From Lobosporangium transversale (Eukaryota; Mortierellomycota; Mortierellomycetes; Mortierellales; Mortierellaceae), in contig NW_019028989.1 of assembly GCF_002105155.1 (NCBI RefSeq), forward strand, positions 620,001 to 684,000: a stretch of DNA of 64,000 nt, given 5' to 3'. The notes under the pieces are model-generated. The model saw only the letters and a program-made list of their open reading frames with translations, had not been told where the DNA came from and ran no database searches. Of this stretch, positions 1 to 13,000 are shown piece by piece (position 1 is the first letter of the stretch; each line of letters opens with the position of its first letter). A program made the translations under genes and the position numbers.

Positions 1-239
1 GGCGCATCACAATATACAAGAGACACAAAAACAGCAACGGCGAGGCATCAACATCTATTGAGTACAACCATGGTGACAGTGATCTAGTGTACCCTTCATA
101 AAGAAAACATGGATGTGGCAACAAATCAGCTTCAATGCATTTTTTATTTCTTTCCCGCTTTCCTTATTCTGAGCTCTTATCTGCATTTGAGACTGTTCCG
201 ACAAAAGGGTTTGAAAAGCACCTAACCTTCTTCTCTTTC

Positions 240-1562
240 TAACAGCAACCTCTAGTGCGATTCCATCTGCCTACGTCTATGCCTACAATGTCTCGCCAAT
301 GGATTGCATTGACGCCTTGCGCGCCCAGAAAGACTTTTGATCATACAGTTCTTCATTTGGCTGCCTCTGCTATCCTCTTCTATCCAACTTTGGGAGTCAG
401 TTGCAAGGATGAACCGATCGCTTCTCAAGACCATTCCGCTTCGCTTTTTACCTTGGATCATGATGCAGCTGAGTAACTTATCATGCTGCTTGATAACCAA
501 ATCTACGGAGCTCAAGCCATGGTGACATTCACAGGGCTGGCAACAATTCAGGCGTCAGCTTTAGCAAAGTCCGAAATGACAACCATTAATGGTGCTCGAG
601 ATCGCCTCTTGCACCAGGACTTCGACATGTCACATGCTCAACAGCTGCACGGACAACAAAGTCCAATGATCACCATCAAGCGGCCTTGTGCTAGAAGTAA
701 ATTGCTACTAAACATCGCATTCACAATGGAATTTAGAGCCGTGGTGCAGCTGAAATATATCTTCATCAACCTTAGACTAACCACCCTTCAGGATGAGCCG
801 CAAAAGGATAAAGAGACGCTAGAGGGAGCCATTAGCTTGGAGGATGTTGTGCCTTTAATAACTTATCGCTATACTCCGAGGTCAACAGCATAATCCAAAC
901 AGAATTGGATCCACCGGATGTTTTGTGAAGCAGATCTCTGTGGCCATGTTGAAAAGGACAGCGACAACAGTTTGAGTATGATGACAACCAGCTTGAACCT
1001 GCAGTTGCGGCAAGAAGAATTGCTTGCAGCAGCTTATGAAATCGCTTCTGCTACTGAAAGCCCCGCGATTGTGGATCGGAACACTCCCAACACTAGGGTA
1101 CGTCCTAACCGTCCGGTATATTCCCATCTAACTCTTCCTTCTCAGGCATTAGAGAAGGTTAAGCCATTTAGTCTCCAAAATAAGCATTCGTATTGCTCCA
1201 GCGGTTTAAGCAGTTTATGGCGTGTTAGCTGCAATCAATTCTACAATTTTAGTAACAGCATCAGCAACAATAACAATGGAGCTACCAGTATCTCTGGGAA
1301 AATAGCCATGATTCCAATGAGCACCATTTGCGGCGTAGGTGTGAGTATGTTCGTGGCATTGCTGTTTGTCATTTGCGAAATTGAGCGCTCAGACAATATG
1401 TGCGATCTGCATAACAGAATATGAAATTGGGGACCATGTGCGTATATTGCCATGTTCGATCAATATCATACTGGATGCATCGACCCTTGGCTGCTGCATG
1501 TAGCTTCGTTGTGTCCGATCTGCAAACGGGATCATTGGCCAGCGTCGATTATAAAAGACTGA
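240..1562 (+). pseudogene. Decayed PA-TM-RING-H2 E3 ubiquitin ligase
   Basis: The coding signal is spread over three frames. Near 249-335 a frame reads AYVYAYNVSP, followed at 486-520 by LLDNQIYGAQAMV, which resembles a protease-associated domain (inferred). A hydrophobic helix around CGVGVSMFVALLFVI (about 1330-1375) would be the membrane segment. Directly after it, 1401-1456 encodes ICAICITEYEIGD...LPC in a second frame, and 1455-1562 continues in a third frame with HTGCIDPWLL and LCPICKRD, so the C3H2C3 RING-H2 ligands are split by a one-base loss near 1457 and another indel near 1397. Proteins of this architecture are membrane-bound ubiquitin ligases of endosomes and vacuoles. The upstream half is badly degraded, so the exon limits there are guesses. 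It is probably non-functional, although a sequencing error at one of the breaks cannot be excluded. Confidence 0.55.
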
Positions 1563-1803
1563 TGACGGAAGGCTTCTGTTGGCGATTCTTAGTCTATATT
1601 TTACTATGGTGTTTTGTCAAGAAAGATGTTGCACAGATCTCAATAGACTAAAAAAAGTTTCGTAATAACACAAATTTTCATTATTACTGAACCATGTGGT
1701 AAAGCATAGAATCCATAAGCTTTTATTATGTTGCACCGCAACAAAAGAATCATCTTGCGGCCTTTTTTGATTCATCGCCCTTTTACTCTTTCATCCTCAT
1801 TCT

Positions 1804-1846
1804 CATTTTCATTTTCATTTTCATTTTCATTTTCATTTTCATTTTC
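1804..1846. repeat. (CATTTT)n hexanucleotide microsatellite
   Basis: About seven tandem copies of CATTTT lie in the presumed 5' UTR, roughly 50 bases upstream of the first ATG of the next gene. The tract is pyrimidine-rich on the sense strand and nothing else is recognisable in it. Confidence 0.9.
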
Positions 1847-1896
1847 TCATTCGAAATCAAGGATCAGCTACTGCTTTCTTTCTCTCTCTGATACTC

Positions 1897-3765
1897 ATGA
1901 CACAGCACAACCTTCTTCGTCCTACCAATGTTTTGCCCTTTTCAGAAATGCCCGTAATCCCTCCTCGATTGCAGCTACAGGAGCAACAGCGGACGCTAGA
2001 GAAACATCGACGACAACAGCTGCGTCATAAGCAATCCCAACCCATCCTGCGCACACAGCGTTCGTTTCAACACGACCACCAACAAGCACGCCATAGCAGA
2101 AGTTATAGCAATGGTAGTAATACTCTAACAAAACCAAGATTATTCGAATGCACAGCAACTTCTCCCACCTCACCCACTGCTCACTCAGGACATTCCAACT
2201 ACAATGTCAGCAATAATAGCATTGACAATATTAGCAAAAATCATAGTAAAAACGACTATGGTCACAATCATAACCATGATCATACCTGTGTCGATAACAA
2301 TGGCAGTAGCAATAGCAATAGAAATCTCGGCATGGCTAAAGGTAGGATGCGTTCAGGATCCAACCCTGCCCCTAGCAGTAACAGCAGACATTATAGGAAT
2401 AATTCAAATGCGAACAATCTTCAAGAAGACTGGGCTTCGAGTTTATCCACTCGATCCAACACCACAGGATCATCCTTTCAGGATCGATTAAGAGAACGTG
2501 ATCGAGAGAGGCAACAGAAGGAGAGAGAAGAACGTGAGATGGCTGTAAAAGCGCTCCGTGAGGGTAATGGAGGGGCAACTTTTGAATGATACGCATAGCA
2601 AGCTGAACTTCAGATGCTCAATTCAACTCCCATTTTAACATCTGTATTAAATAGATACCAATCAAAGTGCGTTCAACACAACATCAGATCTTTTCGCTGC
2701 AACTACACCAGCTGTACAAAGCACAGGAACAACGCTCTTGAATAAACTACGAGCAACTAAAGACGTTATCAATGACGCTATCGCAGGTGAGGAGCGCTGG
2801 CCAGGTATGTTACAAATAACGCAAACAAATCTACACAAACAACAATGAGTGTCATGTTAATAATGTAATTTATTTGGTTGGCTCTCATATTTCATCGATT
2901 TTATTAAACACGTGCATATTTATAAAACTGAATATACTTTTAATAATTTCATTTGTCTACAGATTCTGATGACTCGGAATATGGAGGCGAATCTCATGTT
3001 CGTCGTGTGCTCCGAGAATATGCAGATAAGAAAGAAACTACACAAGCGGCTGCCAAGATTGCAGAACTTGAGGCGATCCCAATTATACCCACAAAGTCCG
3101 GATCAAGGTCTCAAAACACTAGGCGTATGGTTCGAAAGGAGAACATCATCAATAACGTTCGCGCTATCAACACAACGAACATAATCAATTACTCTATCTC
3201 GCCACAGGCCTCGCCCTCAGCAACATCTGGTCTCCCCACACCGCCCTCCCCTCTAGATATGAATTCTTATTCACAACACCAGAGAGCAAGAGGCGGTAAT
3301 AATGTGTCATCACGACCAGAAGATAGCACAAAAGGACGCGAAAATAGCGACAGGAGTTTGATCAATGATCACCAAAATAACCCCATCAATAGCAACACCA
3401 CGCTGCATCCGCCAGTGCGGATAAACAGATTCCGTACTAGTAGTGATGCTAGTCTGAGTGAAGCCCTAGGTCGACTGGAAGGTAAACGGAATCAGGATGC
3501 ATTGATAGCACAAGTCAGTCATTTGGGAAGCACAAGAGCTAGATCTCCTCATCGTAGTAACCGCACATTCAAAGAAAACATCGACACCTCGCCTCCTCCG
3601 CCATTACCTACACCCAAGAATAACTTCCGTCAACATCAGCAGACGACACCACGGTCGTTATCCCCGCCATCTTCTGCTACAACACCGTCGCCGCTGACGT
3701 CGTCCTCTTCTCAACGACTGAATAACCTTGGTGCATATGGCCAATGGAAACAACAGCAGGAATAG
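1897..3765 (+). CDS. Unrecognised low-complexity protein, three exons
   Basis: I do not recognise this protein. Proposed exons are 1897-2563, 2655-2804 and 2963-3765; the junctions are phase 1 at both introns and give an uninterrupted product of about 539 residues. The first exon is rich in Gln, Asn, His and Ser, ending in a highly charged Arg/Glu segment (about residues 195-222) likely to form a coiled coil. The second exon and start of the third (LLNKLRATKDVINDAIAGEE, then VRRVLREYADKK) look like the most ordered and conserved part. The C-terminal half is Ser/Pro/Thr-rich with polyproline (PPPPLPTP), as in scaffold or cell-polarity proteins, but no domain supports a function. A second in-frame ATG at 1948 is an alternative start. 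Confidence 0.7.
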
Positions 3766-3943
3766 CAATAGCTTTGTGTGATCATTAAAAATGTGCGGTG
3801 TCATGTGTGTATGTATCCAACCAAATGTGAATTGTTTCATCTACGCGTTTCATTTTGTAAGCTACTAGAAAAAAATTTCGCTATTTTGCTCTACATCCTT
3901 TACCTCTTTCTTCATTATCTCCTAAAAAAAAAAAAAAAAAGAT

Positions 3944-6128
3944 ATGCAACGAAGCAACGAACAAAACAAACACGGTGCCCGCAATATTGCCAATCAGTAT
4001 GATGCCAATCATCATAATACCAATATTGATCAGTCTGCACGAGATCTCAACGCCACTTCTTCCAACAATTCTGACAGGCAGCAATCCGGTGCCACCGCCA
4101 TGAATGCCCAGCTTCACAATCCTCAGCATAGATCTGAGTACGAAGTCGCTGGCCCTCATATTGGGGGTACACCTCAGCCCTATGACAGCGTCAAGATCGA
4201 ACATGCCAAGGATCATCTCGTCGAGTCAATGAACAAGTTGGCCATGGACTCCAAAGACAACACCAATACCGCCGGTTCTGTTAGCACTACTGGGGCCCAA
4301 ACAGACCAATTTGTCAAAAACTCTACTCAGGATGTAGCTGGTATTGGCAGCGTTCATTCTAACTCTACAACTACTCCCAAGACATCAACGTCGCCTACAA
4401 ATATGCACTCAGTGCACCAGCCACAGACAACCTCGCACATCGACCATAGCAGCCAGGTAAGAGCTAGTTCACAATACCTAAATGTAGCCCCTCATTACGT
4501 ATTCCATAACCCTGTGATAATTTATCGGACTCGGATCTGTTTCGATTGTACAAGCATAGTCTGCCCACATCAGCCCTTCAAGCAAAACCAATGGTGCTTC
4601 AAGAGTTAATGCAGCTGATAGGAGGACAGGTGACGTCATGCCGACCACTTCAGTTACGCCATTGGCCCCTAGTCACTCATCGTCTACCAGTGACAATAAC
4701 CAATACCATCAGCGTCATCATGGCCAGACTCAACAGCAACACCTTGACCATAACCAGCAGCAACACCCACCTGTGTCGATGAAACATAATCAGGTTCCTA
4801 CAGCTGCTGTCATGGGTGCTGCTTCTGCCATATCCTCTGCCCCACCTTTGAACGACAACGTGACCTCAACCACCGATACTCCTGTGACTCCAGGACAGGC
4901 AGCAGATCGTAATTTATCTTTGGAGGCTTCACCTCACCATAACTCAGGTCAGTACCACTCAACCCATCCAGGTGGTATGAAATCGGAGCGTACGGCTGAG
5001 AATAAGTACAGAATGAACGATCCTAATGCGAGCCATCATCAGCAGGAACAGCGTCATCAAAGCATCACTGATAAGGTCAAAAGCCTTTTTCACCATCACG
5101 ACTCGGCCACAACATCCGAAAATGAGCTCGCTGCTAATGATCGCAGCAACGTGCATTCAGGTGGCAACGTAGCCGATGCTCCTACAGCTAATGCAAGAAC
5201 CGCAGAAACAGCTGCAGCTGCCAAGCTAGCGTATATGGATAAGGCTTCAACCCCTGGCCATCATTCGCTCACCCACAGTACTTTCAAGTCAGATCACCAT
5301 GGCACTTCTGACAACAAGGCCGATGCACAGTTGTTAAGGACCAAGCATGAAGGGCATCAAAGCCCCAATAATACCTCTACTTCTGCCACTACTTTCTCTT
5401 CTAACGCCAAGGATTCGAGCTCTTTAGGCAGAAATCCAATGACTTCCCGGGCTGATGGCTCTGAAGTAAGAACAGCGGCTGGAGCAGCGGGCTCCTACCT
5501 TGGCAACAAGAATACTCTTGCCACAGATGCGCCCAAAGATCCCCATCTCCACAACGATAAGCTTGACAAAATGAAAATCTCGTCCCATTCGCCCGTAGTG
5601 AACACGCATGTGAATGCTAACACTGGTGCGGACATGGACTCCTCTGCTACGACGTACACACCCTCGGCCAATAGTGCTCATATGCCTACGCCTGGAAGCA
5701 ACCCTGCTACAATGGCAAAGATGACTGCCACCGAGAGGACCTCTGTTTCTGCGGGACATCATGCGAATGATAATATCAAATCCCCCACTGACGCTGCTGC
5801 CGCTGGCGGCGCTACTTCTGCTCATACAAGCCATAAACCAGCAACAGCAGCAAGTAAGGACTCGGTCTACATGAAGGCCACTCCTCATTCAGCGAATACC
5901 GCCAGCAGAACAAACATCTCATCTTCGGGCAACAATGCCGGTTATTCAATGGGCAGTCATGTTCCGCCAACCAATGACAGAGCGATACCGACGATGCCGG
6001 GGGCTTATAAAAGTGCTGCTCCACAGGTTGGACCTGGAGAAGAAGTTGTTTGGGTGAAGACTACGACAATCACAGACCCCGAAGGAAACGTGGTGGAGTC
6101 TCGCCAGAACATCATTGACCCACGTTAG
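3944..6128 (+). CDS. Unrecognised hydrophilic, disordered protein
   Basis: Two exons, 3944-4456 and 4560-6128, are joined in phase 0 by an intron with a GTAAGA donor and a CATAG acceptor, giving about 693 residues. The product is dominated by Ser, Thr, Asn, His and Gln and has essentially no hydrophobic segment, so it is probably a soluble, intrinsically disordered protein. Three islands look less random: VKIEHAKDHLVESMNKLAMD (about residues 85-105), ITDKVKSLFHHHDS in the middle, and a C-terminal stretch containing GEEVVWVKTTTITDPEGN. The islands could be short interaction motifs. No family is recognisable. The ATG follows an A-rich tract at 3917-3932. A poly(A) signal lies at 6288. Confidence 0.75.
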
Positions 6129-6287
6129 CAAAACACTGTCAAAAAAGAAGCTACGCTGTGAGCTAACAAGGAGAGAATACTCTATCCAGATGCATGTCAC
6201 TTGTAAATATCATTGCAGTCTTTAGCTTAATGCTGACTATGTCACTTGAAAACATCAAGGACGCTATTTCAACGATTAAGGTCCAAT

Positions 6288-6293
6288 AATAAA
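6288..6293 (+). terminator. AATAAA polyadenylation signal
   Basis: Canonical AATAAA located about 160 bases after the stop codon at 6128; it is the only such hexamer close to that gene's end. Confidence 0.4.
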
Positions 6294-6323
6294 TTGATTG
6301 AATTAACTGAGCTAATCATTTAA

Positions 6324-7720
6324 TCATGGACATTGCGATGCGCTCCGTCAAGAAGTTCGAAAGAGCGTCGTTGACGGCCTCAGGGTTCCCTGTAATGACA
6401 TTGTATCCGCTCTAATAAAAATTGTCCCCTGCGCCAACTCCGTAAACAAAGCTGTTGGGTACGATGTAACTAATGCTGGGATAATAGCGATGTCATTTTT
6501 GTCTAATAACTGTAATGAAGGAGCCATTTATAGCTTGTTGATAATGGCTAAAAAAAAAAAAGATCGTGTGAGCTTGGGATATGAACATATTTTATTTCTT
6601 TGATGTGTATGAGCGCATGAGTGCGCCTGTTATATTTGAACTGAACTGATGTCGCTCATTCGATAATTGAGTGACTCAACTTGATAGTAGTTTTAGCCTC
6701 CGTGAAAAGTAGCGTGAGAGAAGGTATCATAGTAGTATTGTTTCCCTTCAACGTCAATACCATTTCAGACACCATTGGGTGTGTTGAAGTAAGTTAAGAC
6801 TTGTTCGTGGGCCTGATACACCCACATGAAGCAAAAGACATGTCCGTTAGCCTTCATGTCCGCATGCATCATTATTCTACAAGAAAATATAAATATACAT
6901 AGGTGGGTCTCGTTACATTGCCATTGAAGCGATTAGTCTCTTGGATATCCCTCTTATAGGCTACATGTTACCTGAGATACGGATAATAACTAAGGATCAT
7001 TTCAACGGACAGTGATAAGCTCCTCTTATGGTTACGTATATGGAATATCAACACTGAAAAGGATAGTATATACATTTGCGTTTTTTCCCCTCTTCTTTGC
7101 TCTTCTAGGTCCTGTGATTGAAACAATATCGGAAATAGACATCATATTTAAGCTATTATGATGCATGACGAGGGACTCTGGATGATCAATTTTCTATTAT
7201 TATTAAAAGGTTGTTTTTCTTTTTTCATAATGAAAAGAATGATCTTTACTTAGACACTTCAAAACCTGAGGCATTTAGCTCAGAATGAACGGTATAGTAT
7301 CTCTCAACCAGGTATAATTTGCTGCGAACCTTCTGGAGGGGTTCATACAAGCATAGGTTCTTGTCACCAATGATTTCTTGGCGAACGTCAGCTGTGGTAC
7401 CAAGGTGAATAAGAAGAGTAGTAGGGAAGGAGAGTTGGGGAACCAAGCTGAGCTTTTTCTCCAAAACGGACTCAGATATGGAAAAAGATATGCATAGCAA
7501 GACCCATTCACTTTGTTCTAATGGCTGTCAGTCAGCAAACTGAACGCCATTGCCACCTTGCGTCTCAGTTTTAGTCTGATCTGCAAGGACCTATCAATAG
7601 GGAGGTTTCTTTCTAGTTAGCGAAAGGATAGGCGCCCATAAGATGATTGTTTGGACGGCATTCAGAATAACTTTTAATTTTTGCTATAGGCAACACTCGT
7701 CATTCTTCATATAATTTCTC
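6324..7720 (-). pseudogene. Decayed minus-strand gene of unknown family
   Basis: Three blocks on the minus strand read like protein but are broken by stops. Block a (about 7570-7246) encodes a run including EWVLLCISFSISES and LNASGFEVSK, interrupted once by TGA, and ends at a possible GTAAAG donor. Block b (about 7025-6690) has an exon ending YYPYLR, an intron with a GTAACA donor and a TTGTAG acceptor, then MMHADMKANGHVFCFMWVYQ and, after an internal TGA, DVEGKQYYYDTFSHATFHGG. Block c (about 6490-6324) reads VPNSFVYGVGAGDNFY, a stop, then SGYNVITGNPEAVNDALSNF to a terminal TGA-type stop. A spliced join between the two parts of block b closes in phase, which argues that this was once a gene. 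I do not recognise the family, and the three blocks may not all belong to one gene. Confidence 0.5.
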
Positions 7721-10028
7721 TGTGGCATCCGTAAATTGGCACTAAACTGTAAAGCCTGTCATGAATATTAAATAACGCCTTTCTTTACTTGAGATGAAAA
7801 ACTATTGCTGAGGCCAGAGCGCTGAAGGTTTTTATAAGGCTGAAAGCAGAAGGTCAACGTCGGACGCAAATAGTGGGTGGCTCCACCGACTTTAGGCTCG
7901 CTAATTATTGCGAAATTATGTACTTTACTTGTAGATAGCATCCTATTTCTCAATTGCTTGGTACTCACTGTTTACTTTTGTGAGCTGTTCATCTACACGA
8001 AACTAGATAAACTGTGGCTCATAGAGTCTTGCGAGGTGTTTTGCTCTGGGCGCAATGGGGTCTTGGGCTACTTGATCTAATTAACAGTCAACTCTTCACT
8101 AAACTTTATCATGCTCTGCCGAACCCTAATTGTTTTTGTGCTACAATTAATCTTAACCCTTCACGAGTGTATGGATCAAAGGAATTAAAGAGGCGTCCCT
8201 TTGTCGTCTTTAACCACTTCGAACGGGAGGCAGGATAGACAAGAAGTAGCGAGTATAATTGAAAAACCATGATGCGTGAAGGAGATGCAAAATGAATCAT
8301 GCGCTGACTGAACAGACATGGTCATAGGAGCGAATACCTATTCACTAAGAGGAAATGGGGCTAGGCCCAAGACAAGAAGGCTATAGCCGATATAAGAAAG
8401 CTCGTTGCATTGCTTAACATCTTCGCTTTGGTTACTCTATTGGTCCAGTTATCAAAGTAGGTTTATTCCATCTCCTCTTTGTGCAACAGTGTTGCTTTGT
8501 TGCTTACATTTACGATATTTTCATTCTTGTTCTATATCTTATTCCCTACACTGGCCTGGCACTTTTTTTGGTTTTATATTCCATGAATCAGTTGACCGCC
8601 ATGTATCTTTTGAAAGTGCGTTAAACTTTTTGATCATAAGCTAATACATGCATTTATAACATGCGTCTTTGCCTTACATACCGTGTGCGATTTACCTTAT
8701 TCGTACTTGCAATTGGATCTTTTTTATTACTACTATTATGGTTGTATTGATTAAAATAAAAACATTTGGAAACAAGAAACCAAGCATCTAGAAGAGTCTG
8801 ACTTCCTCCTTTGTTTCTAGACAGAACTATATAAAACTTTATACAATTCTGCAGCCTATGGATGAGAATGATGGAGCAGTTCTTTTGTGAGCTTACGACG
8901 CAACAGGCAGAGGTACCCTCGATGATACGTTGACGCGTAGCACCTACAAGGAGGATGAATGGTCATACTGACGAGAAAATACATTGCTGAAGAAGAGGTT
9001 GATCGAAGCTTCTGCATGTTCGTACCCTCGCTCATCCTCTTCTATTTGTGAGGAAACAATCAGCTAATGTGGTTTGGAAGGAATCTATTCCCTATTCTAC
9101 CCTTCTTTCGATTCTTTGATCTCTCCTCCTTAAAACGCTCACTCCAAGACTTATTATTCAGGGAATTTGAGAGCAAAGTAAAAAAAAAAAAAAGCCGTAA
9201 GTGGACTGTTTTAACCATATCCTAAAGAAGGATGGGAGTACCAACCTTAACCTTCCAGAGAGACGCACAATGGTGCGCGTGTTGTGCACGTTGCGGTGAT
9301 CTCACGTGCTGATTGGCCAGAGTATCTCCAACATTCACCAGTCATTCGTTGCGTGTTGAGATGGAGATCAAGATAGAGAAAGGGAAACGATCATCCCGAT
9401 TTCAAACAAAAAAAAAAGCTGCACTAGACTCTGTTTACTCTTTATTGCCACTTTTTTTAACGGTTGTTCTAATTTCAATTTTATTAGAAGTAGCTCAAAT
9501 ATCATAATCCGTAACAGGAGTGAAGGAAAGAGGCCATTTGGTATGGAAGTCCAGTCTCTTGAACTCAGTAAAAACTTGAATGGAAAGGAAGGAATTTCTG
9601 ATATTTTTGAACTACAATGAACGTACGATCAGAGTGTACACGGACAGACATTTAGACCATTCATTGAAAAAAGATCGCGACGCCACAAAGCCAAACAATT
9701 GACTCCGATACCGTTCTTTTCGTCCCTTTCTTCTTTCCCTTCCTTTTCTGCTTCTTGATCACTGAACTCTCTTTTTCAACCCTTATTCTCGTCCTTGCAC
9801 ACACTTTAATATCCAACTATTACTTTTGCATTCGCTCTTTTTCGTCCACCTTGTTACACCCTTTCATATACTCCTCCGCCTTCACTTGGAATAACTAAGA
9901 AATTTTTTCTTTTTATTCTCTGCGAAACCTATGCACATATTCAAATCGATCCGTCAGTTAACACTCTGTACACTTCCAGCTCAACTGCGCTGATCTCTTC
10001 ATATACAAACATATACACATTTAATAAA
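7721..10028. other. Gene-poor interval, mostly featureless
   Basis: No gene model could be supported here. The only coding-like signal is a minus-strand fragment at 8109-8300, listed separately. Short poly(A) runs occur at 9180-9193 and near 9408. The last 350 bases are pyrimidine-rich and are probably the promoter and 5' UTR of the PH-LRR gene that starts at 10029. Confidence 0.6.
8109..8300 (-). pseudogene. Possible gene fragment
   Basis: A minus-strand open stretch reads SKWLKTTKGRLFNSFDPYTR followed by EGLRLIVAQKQLGFG. The composition is balanced and protein-like, unlike the surrounding noise, but no start, splice pattern or family can be assigned. It may be a leftover of a transposon or of a dead gene. 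Confidence 0.25.
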
Positions 10029-13000
10029 ATGTCATCAACAGGTCCTCGTTCGCCTCACGCTTTCAGGAGTGGTGGAAGCAATCAGAGCTCAGATGAGATC
10101 GCGACCAACAATGGGGTTCCTCAGCGACCTCCTCGCCAGAATAGACAGAGGTCAGGGTCGTCTTCATCCCCAGTCATGAATGGTACACAATACTATCAGC
10201 ACTTTCAGCAGCATCAATATCAACAAGATCCGTATTACACACCATCGCTTCACTCTAATCAATCTCCTCGACCTTCGCCTCGAACTACACCGAATACATA
10301 CAGTGCAAACTACCAATCTGTGCCAGCTTCTCCCATGACGTTCCAACTTCCTCCTTCTACCATATCGACTCGTGATGATTCATTGAGATCTGGATCTATC
10401 CCACTCCACTCACACCAGCAACATCAGCAACACCAACAATATCCACAGTCATCATCATCTTCTTATCGATCACCGCACATGTCACCTGGATACCCTAGTA
10501 ATGGACAGTTGCCAAACATGCTACCACCGCCTTTGTCACTACCGGATTCTTTTTTAGAAGATCAATCAGATTATGCTGGGTACTACTCGTCTGATGTTGG
10601 GATCTTTTCCAGCCCTCCACTTCCAGGGACTCCACAGATACAGATTCCCTCAAGCAACAGCTCTCTTCACCCGCGACCTTATTATGGACATAGTCCAGAT
10701 CTTCCGCCTAGCCCATCCAGGCCAGGAGCCAGAAGTGGAGGCAGTGGGTTTTTGCCATCGCCACACATGACACCAGCAACTTCTCCTCTCCAAATCGATT
10801 TTCCATCGCTATCCCTTAATGGTTAGTAAAAAGGATTCTTCTGGGAAAAGGAGTGGTTTAAAATTATATATTTTGGTTTACTCCCTAAAATTGCTGCATG
10901 TGTTTGTTCTCTGGAATGGTGTGAGAAAAGCTTTTATTTGTTTACTTTTACTTTTATGGTTGATTCGACGTTTAGACACCGACAATCGAAACAGAGGTGA
11001 AAAAGAGAGTGCGAGGGAAAAAATGGAATGCAAGAGTAAATTGAGAGCCATGTTTTTCACTACTATCCTGTCAAATGGACAGTTACAGCAACGTGGGTCA
11101 GGCGATTTGCAGTCACACAACCAAAAAAACTATCATGGCCCTCAGAGTAGCACCCTGATAGCCATGTTGGGTGCCATGTGTTTCATGCTCACATCAATAT
11201 TTATTTACTACTCTAATAATTAAGATGGTAAAAAGATAATTCATGACATGGTCTGGCCTCAATCCGAGAATATCAGAAAAAATAGATAAAATAGATCTTT
11301 GCACATAATAGATGAATTATGTATGTGGAGGATGGATACAGGGGTCATGGTGCTTTACAACAGTATGATCTATGCTCCTCAAATGTATTCGTAATAAAGC
11401 TGACTTGACTACCATTCAAACTCAATCTAGATGCTTGTCGTCCTAGTCATGCTAACTCTGGGCCATCCTCAAGCACAGGAGGGCGCGATCGTTCCTATTC
11501 AACTTCGCTCTCAACTGTGTCGACAGATGAGTCGGTTGCGAGCCGTAACTCGCTCATGCCTCGAGCTAATGGTGATTCGTCTACTCAGCCTGAAGGGTTC
11601 TATCGAGGCCATCCTATAGTGCCAACAGAATCTTTCGTGATACCCACACATGATCAGTACCCTCCTGACTCGCTTATTCTGTTTGGTGGAACGGCGACAC
11701 ATTCAGAGGGAGGACTCTTCCGAAAGGATGCAAAAGAGTACTTGATGCTTACCAACTCAAGCTTGCTCAAGTACAAGACAATGGAGAAGGCTTCCAAGGT
11801 CTTTGGTAACCACTCTGTCTGGTCTTCCTCTTCGGGACACCAAATCTTAACCCCTCAACAGATCAGCCAGATCACGAAAGACCATCGTATCTTATCGCTT
11901 AACTCCATTGTCGGTGTTTACGCTCACCAGTCACCAGGCAATGACGTTCAAATCATTATCGAGTACTTAGTTTCAATCTCAGCCCAACCAGCAACAATGC
12001 ATTTTACTCCATCTCCAGAGCAGGCCGAGCCATGGCTCAGGGAGCTGCGTCAAGGATGCAATTATTATGCATCTCAGGCAGGATTAGTCTCCAAAGGCAC
12101 TCGTCAGCGGCAATGGGTGGTAGAAAAGATGCAGGATGACTTTATCGCTCTTCCCACTAGCGTTGCAGAGAATCATCCCACAGCGTTGGCAGCTGGAGGT
12201 ATGTGGCGAGCCTACTTCAGAAGCCAGAATATCAAAGGCGTACCTGTACAGGAAAGCGGCACCACACCAGATACTAAAGTTGCATTAGAGGGCAAAGTAG
12301 TGGTGGTTGCCGTTGGAAACTCTTATATCCACATAATGCCTCACAATCTCGGGAACGGGAGCACAAAAGATGATATGAAAGATGAGCGCACGATCCTACA
12401 ATACCCACTGCTGACCGTCAGATCCATCCATTACAAAGAAAAAGACGACACTTTCACAATCTGCTTTGGAACAACTCTTCGTCAACGGACAGTTGTTATC
12501 ACGTTTGCTTCAGCTAGAGCACGTGAAATCATTATTGCCATCCGCGCTAGAATTGAAAGTCTTCGATGGCTGTATCCCTTGCAGAGAAAAGGCGTTGACT
12601 TGTCCATGTCTGAAGAACTCTCTCGACCCATTCCTGTACCCTCAAAAGAATATATGGTTGATCTCGGATTCGATGATCTATTGAGAGCCGAATGTTACGC
12701 CATGGGTGTCGATCGGAAGGTTTTTAATAACGTAAAGGTAGATGGCTTTATCCTCACAGTGGGCAAGGCTGGTGATACATCAGAGACCAAGCGCGATTAC
12801 AGCGTGGATGAAATGAAGTGTCTCTTTAGAGCTCTTCGATTCAACACTACATTCAAGGAGATTAGTTTCCGTGATATTTCCTTTGCAGCACTCCACAAAT
12901 CCAAAGTCCTACGAGATGGCACTACCCGATATGGACTTCGCCTTGATCAAGAGTTTTACGAATTAATCATGGGAAATCCCCATATCCGTGCATTGGACCT

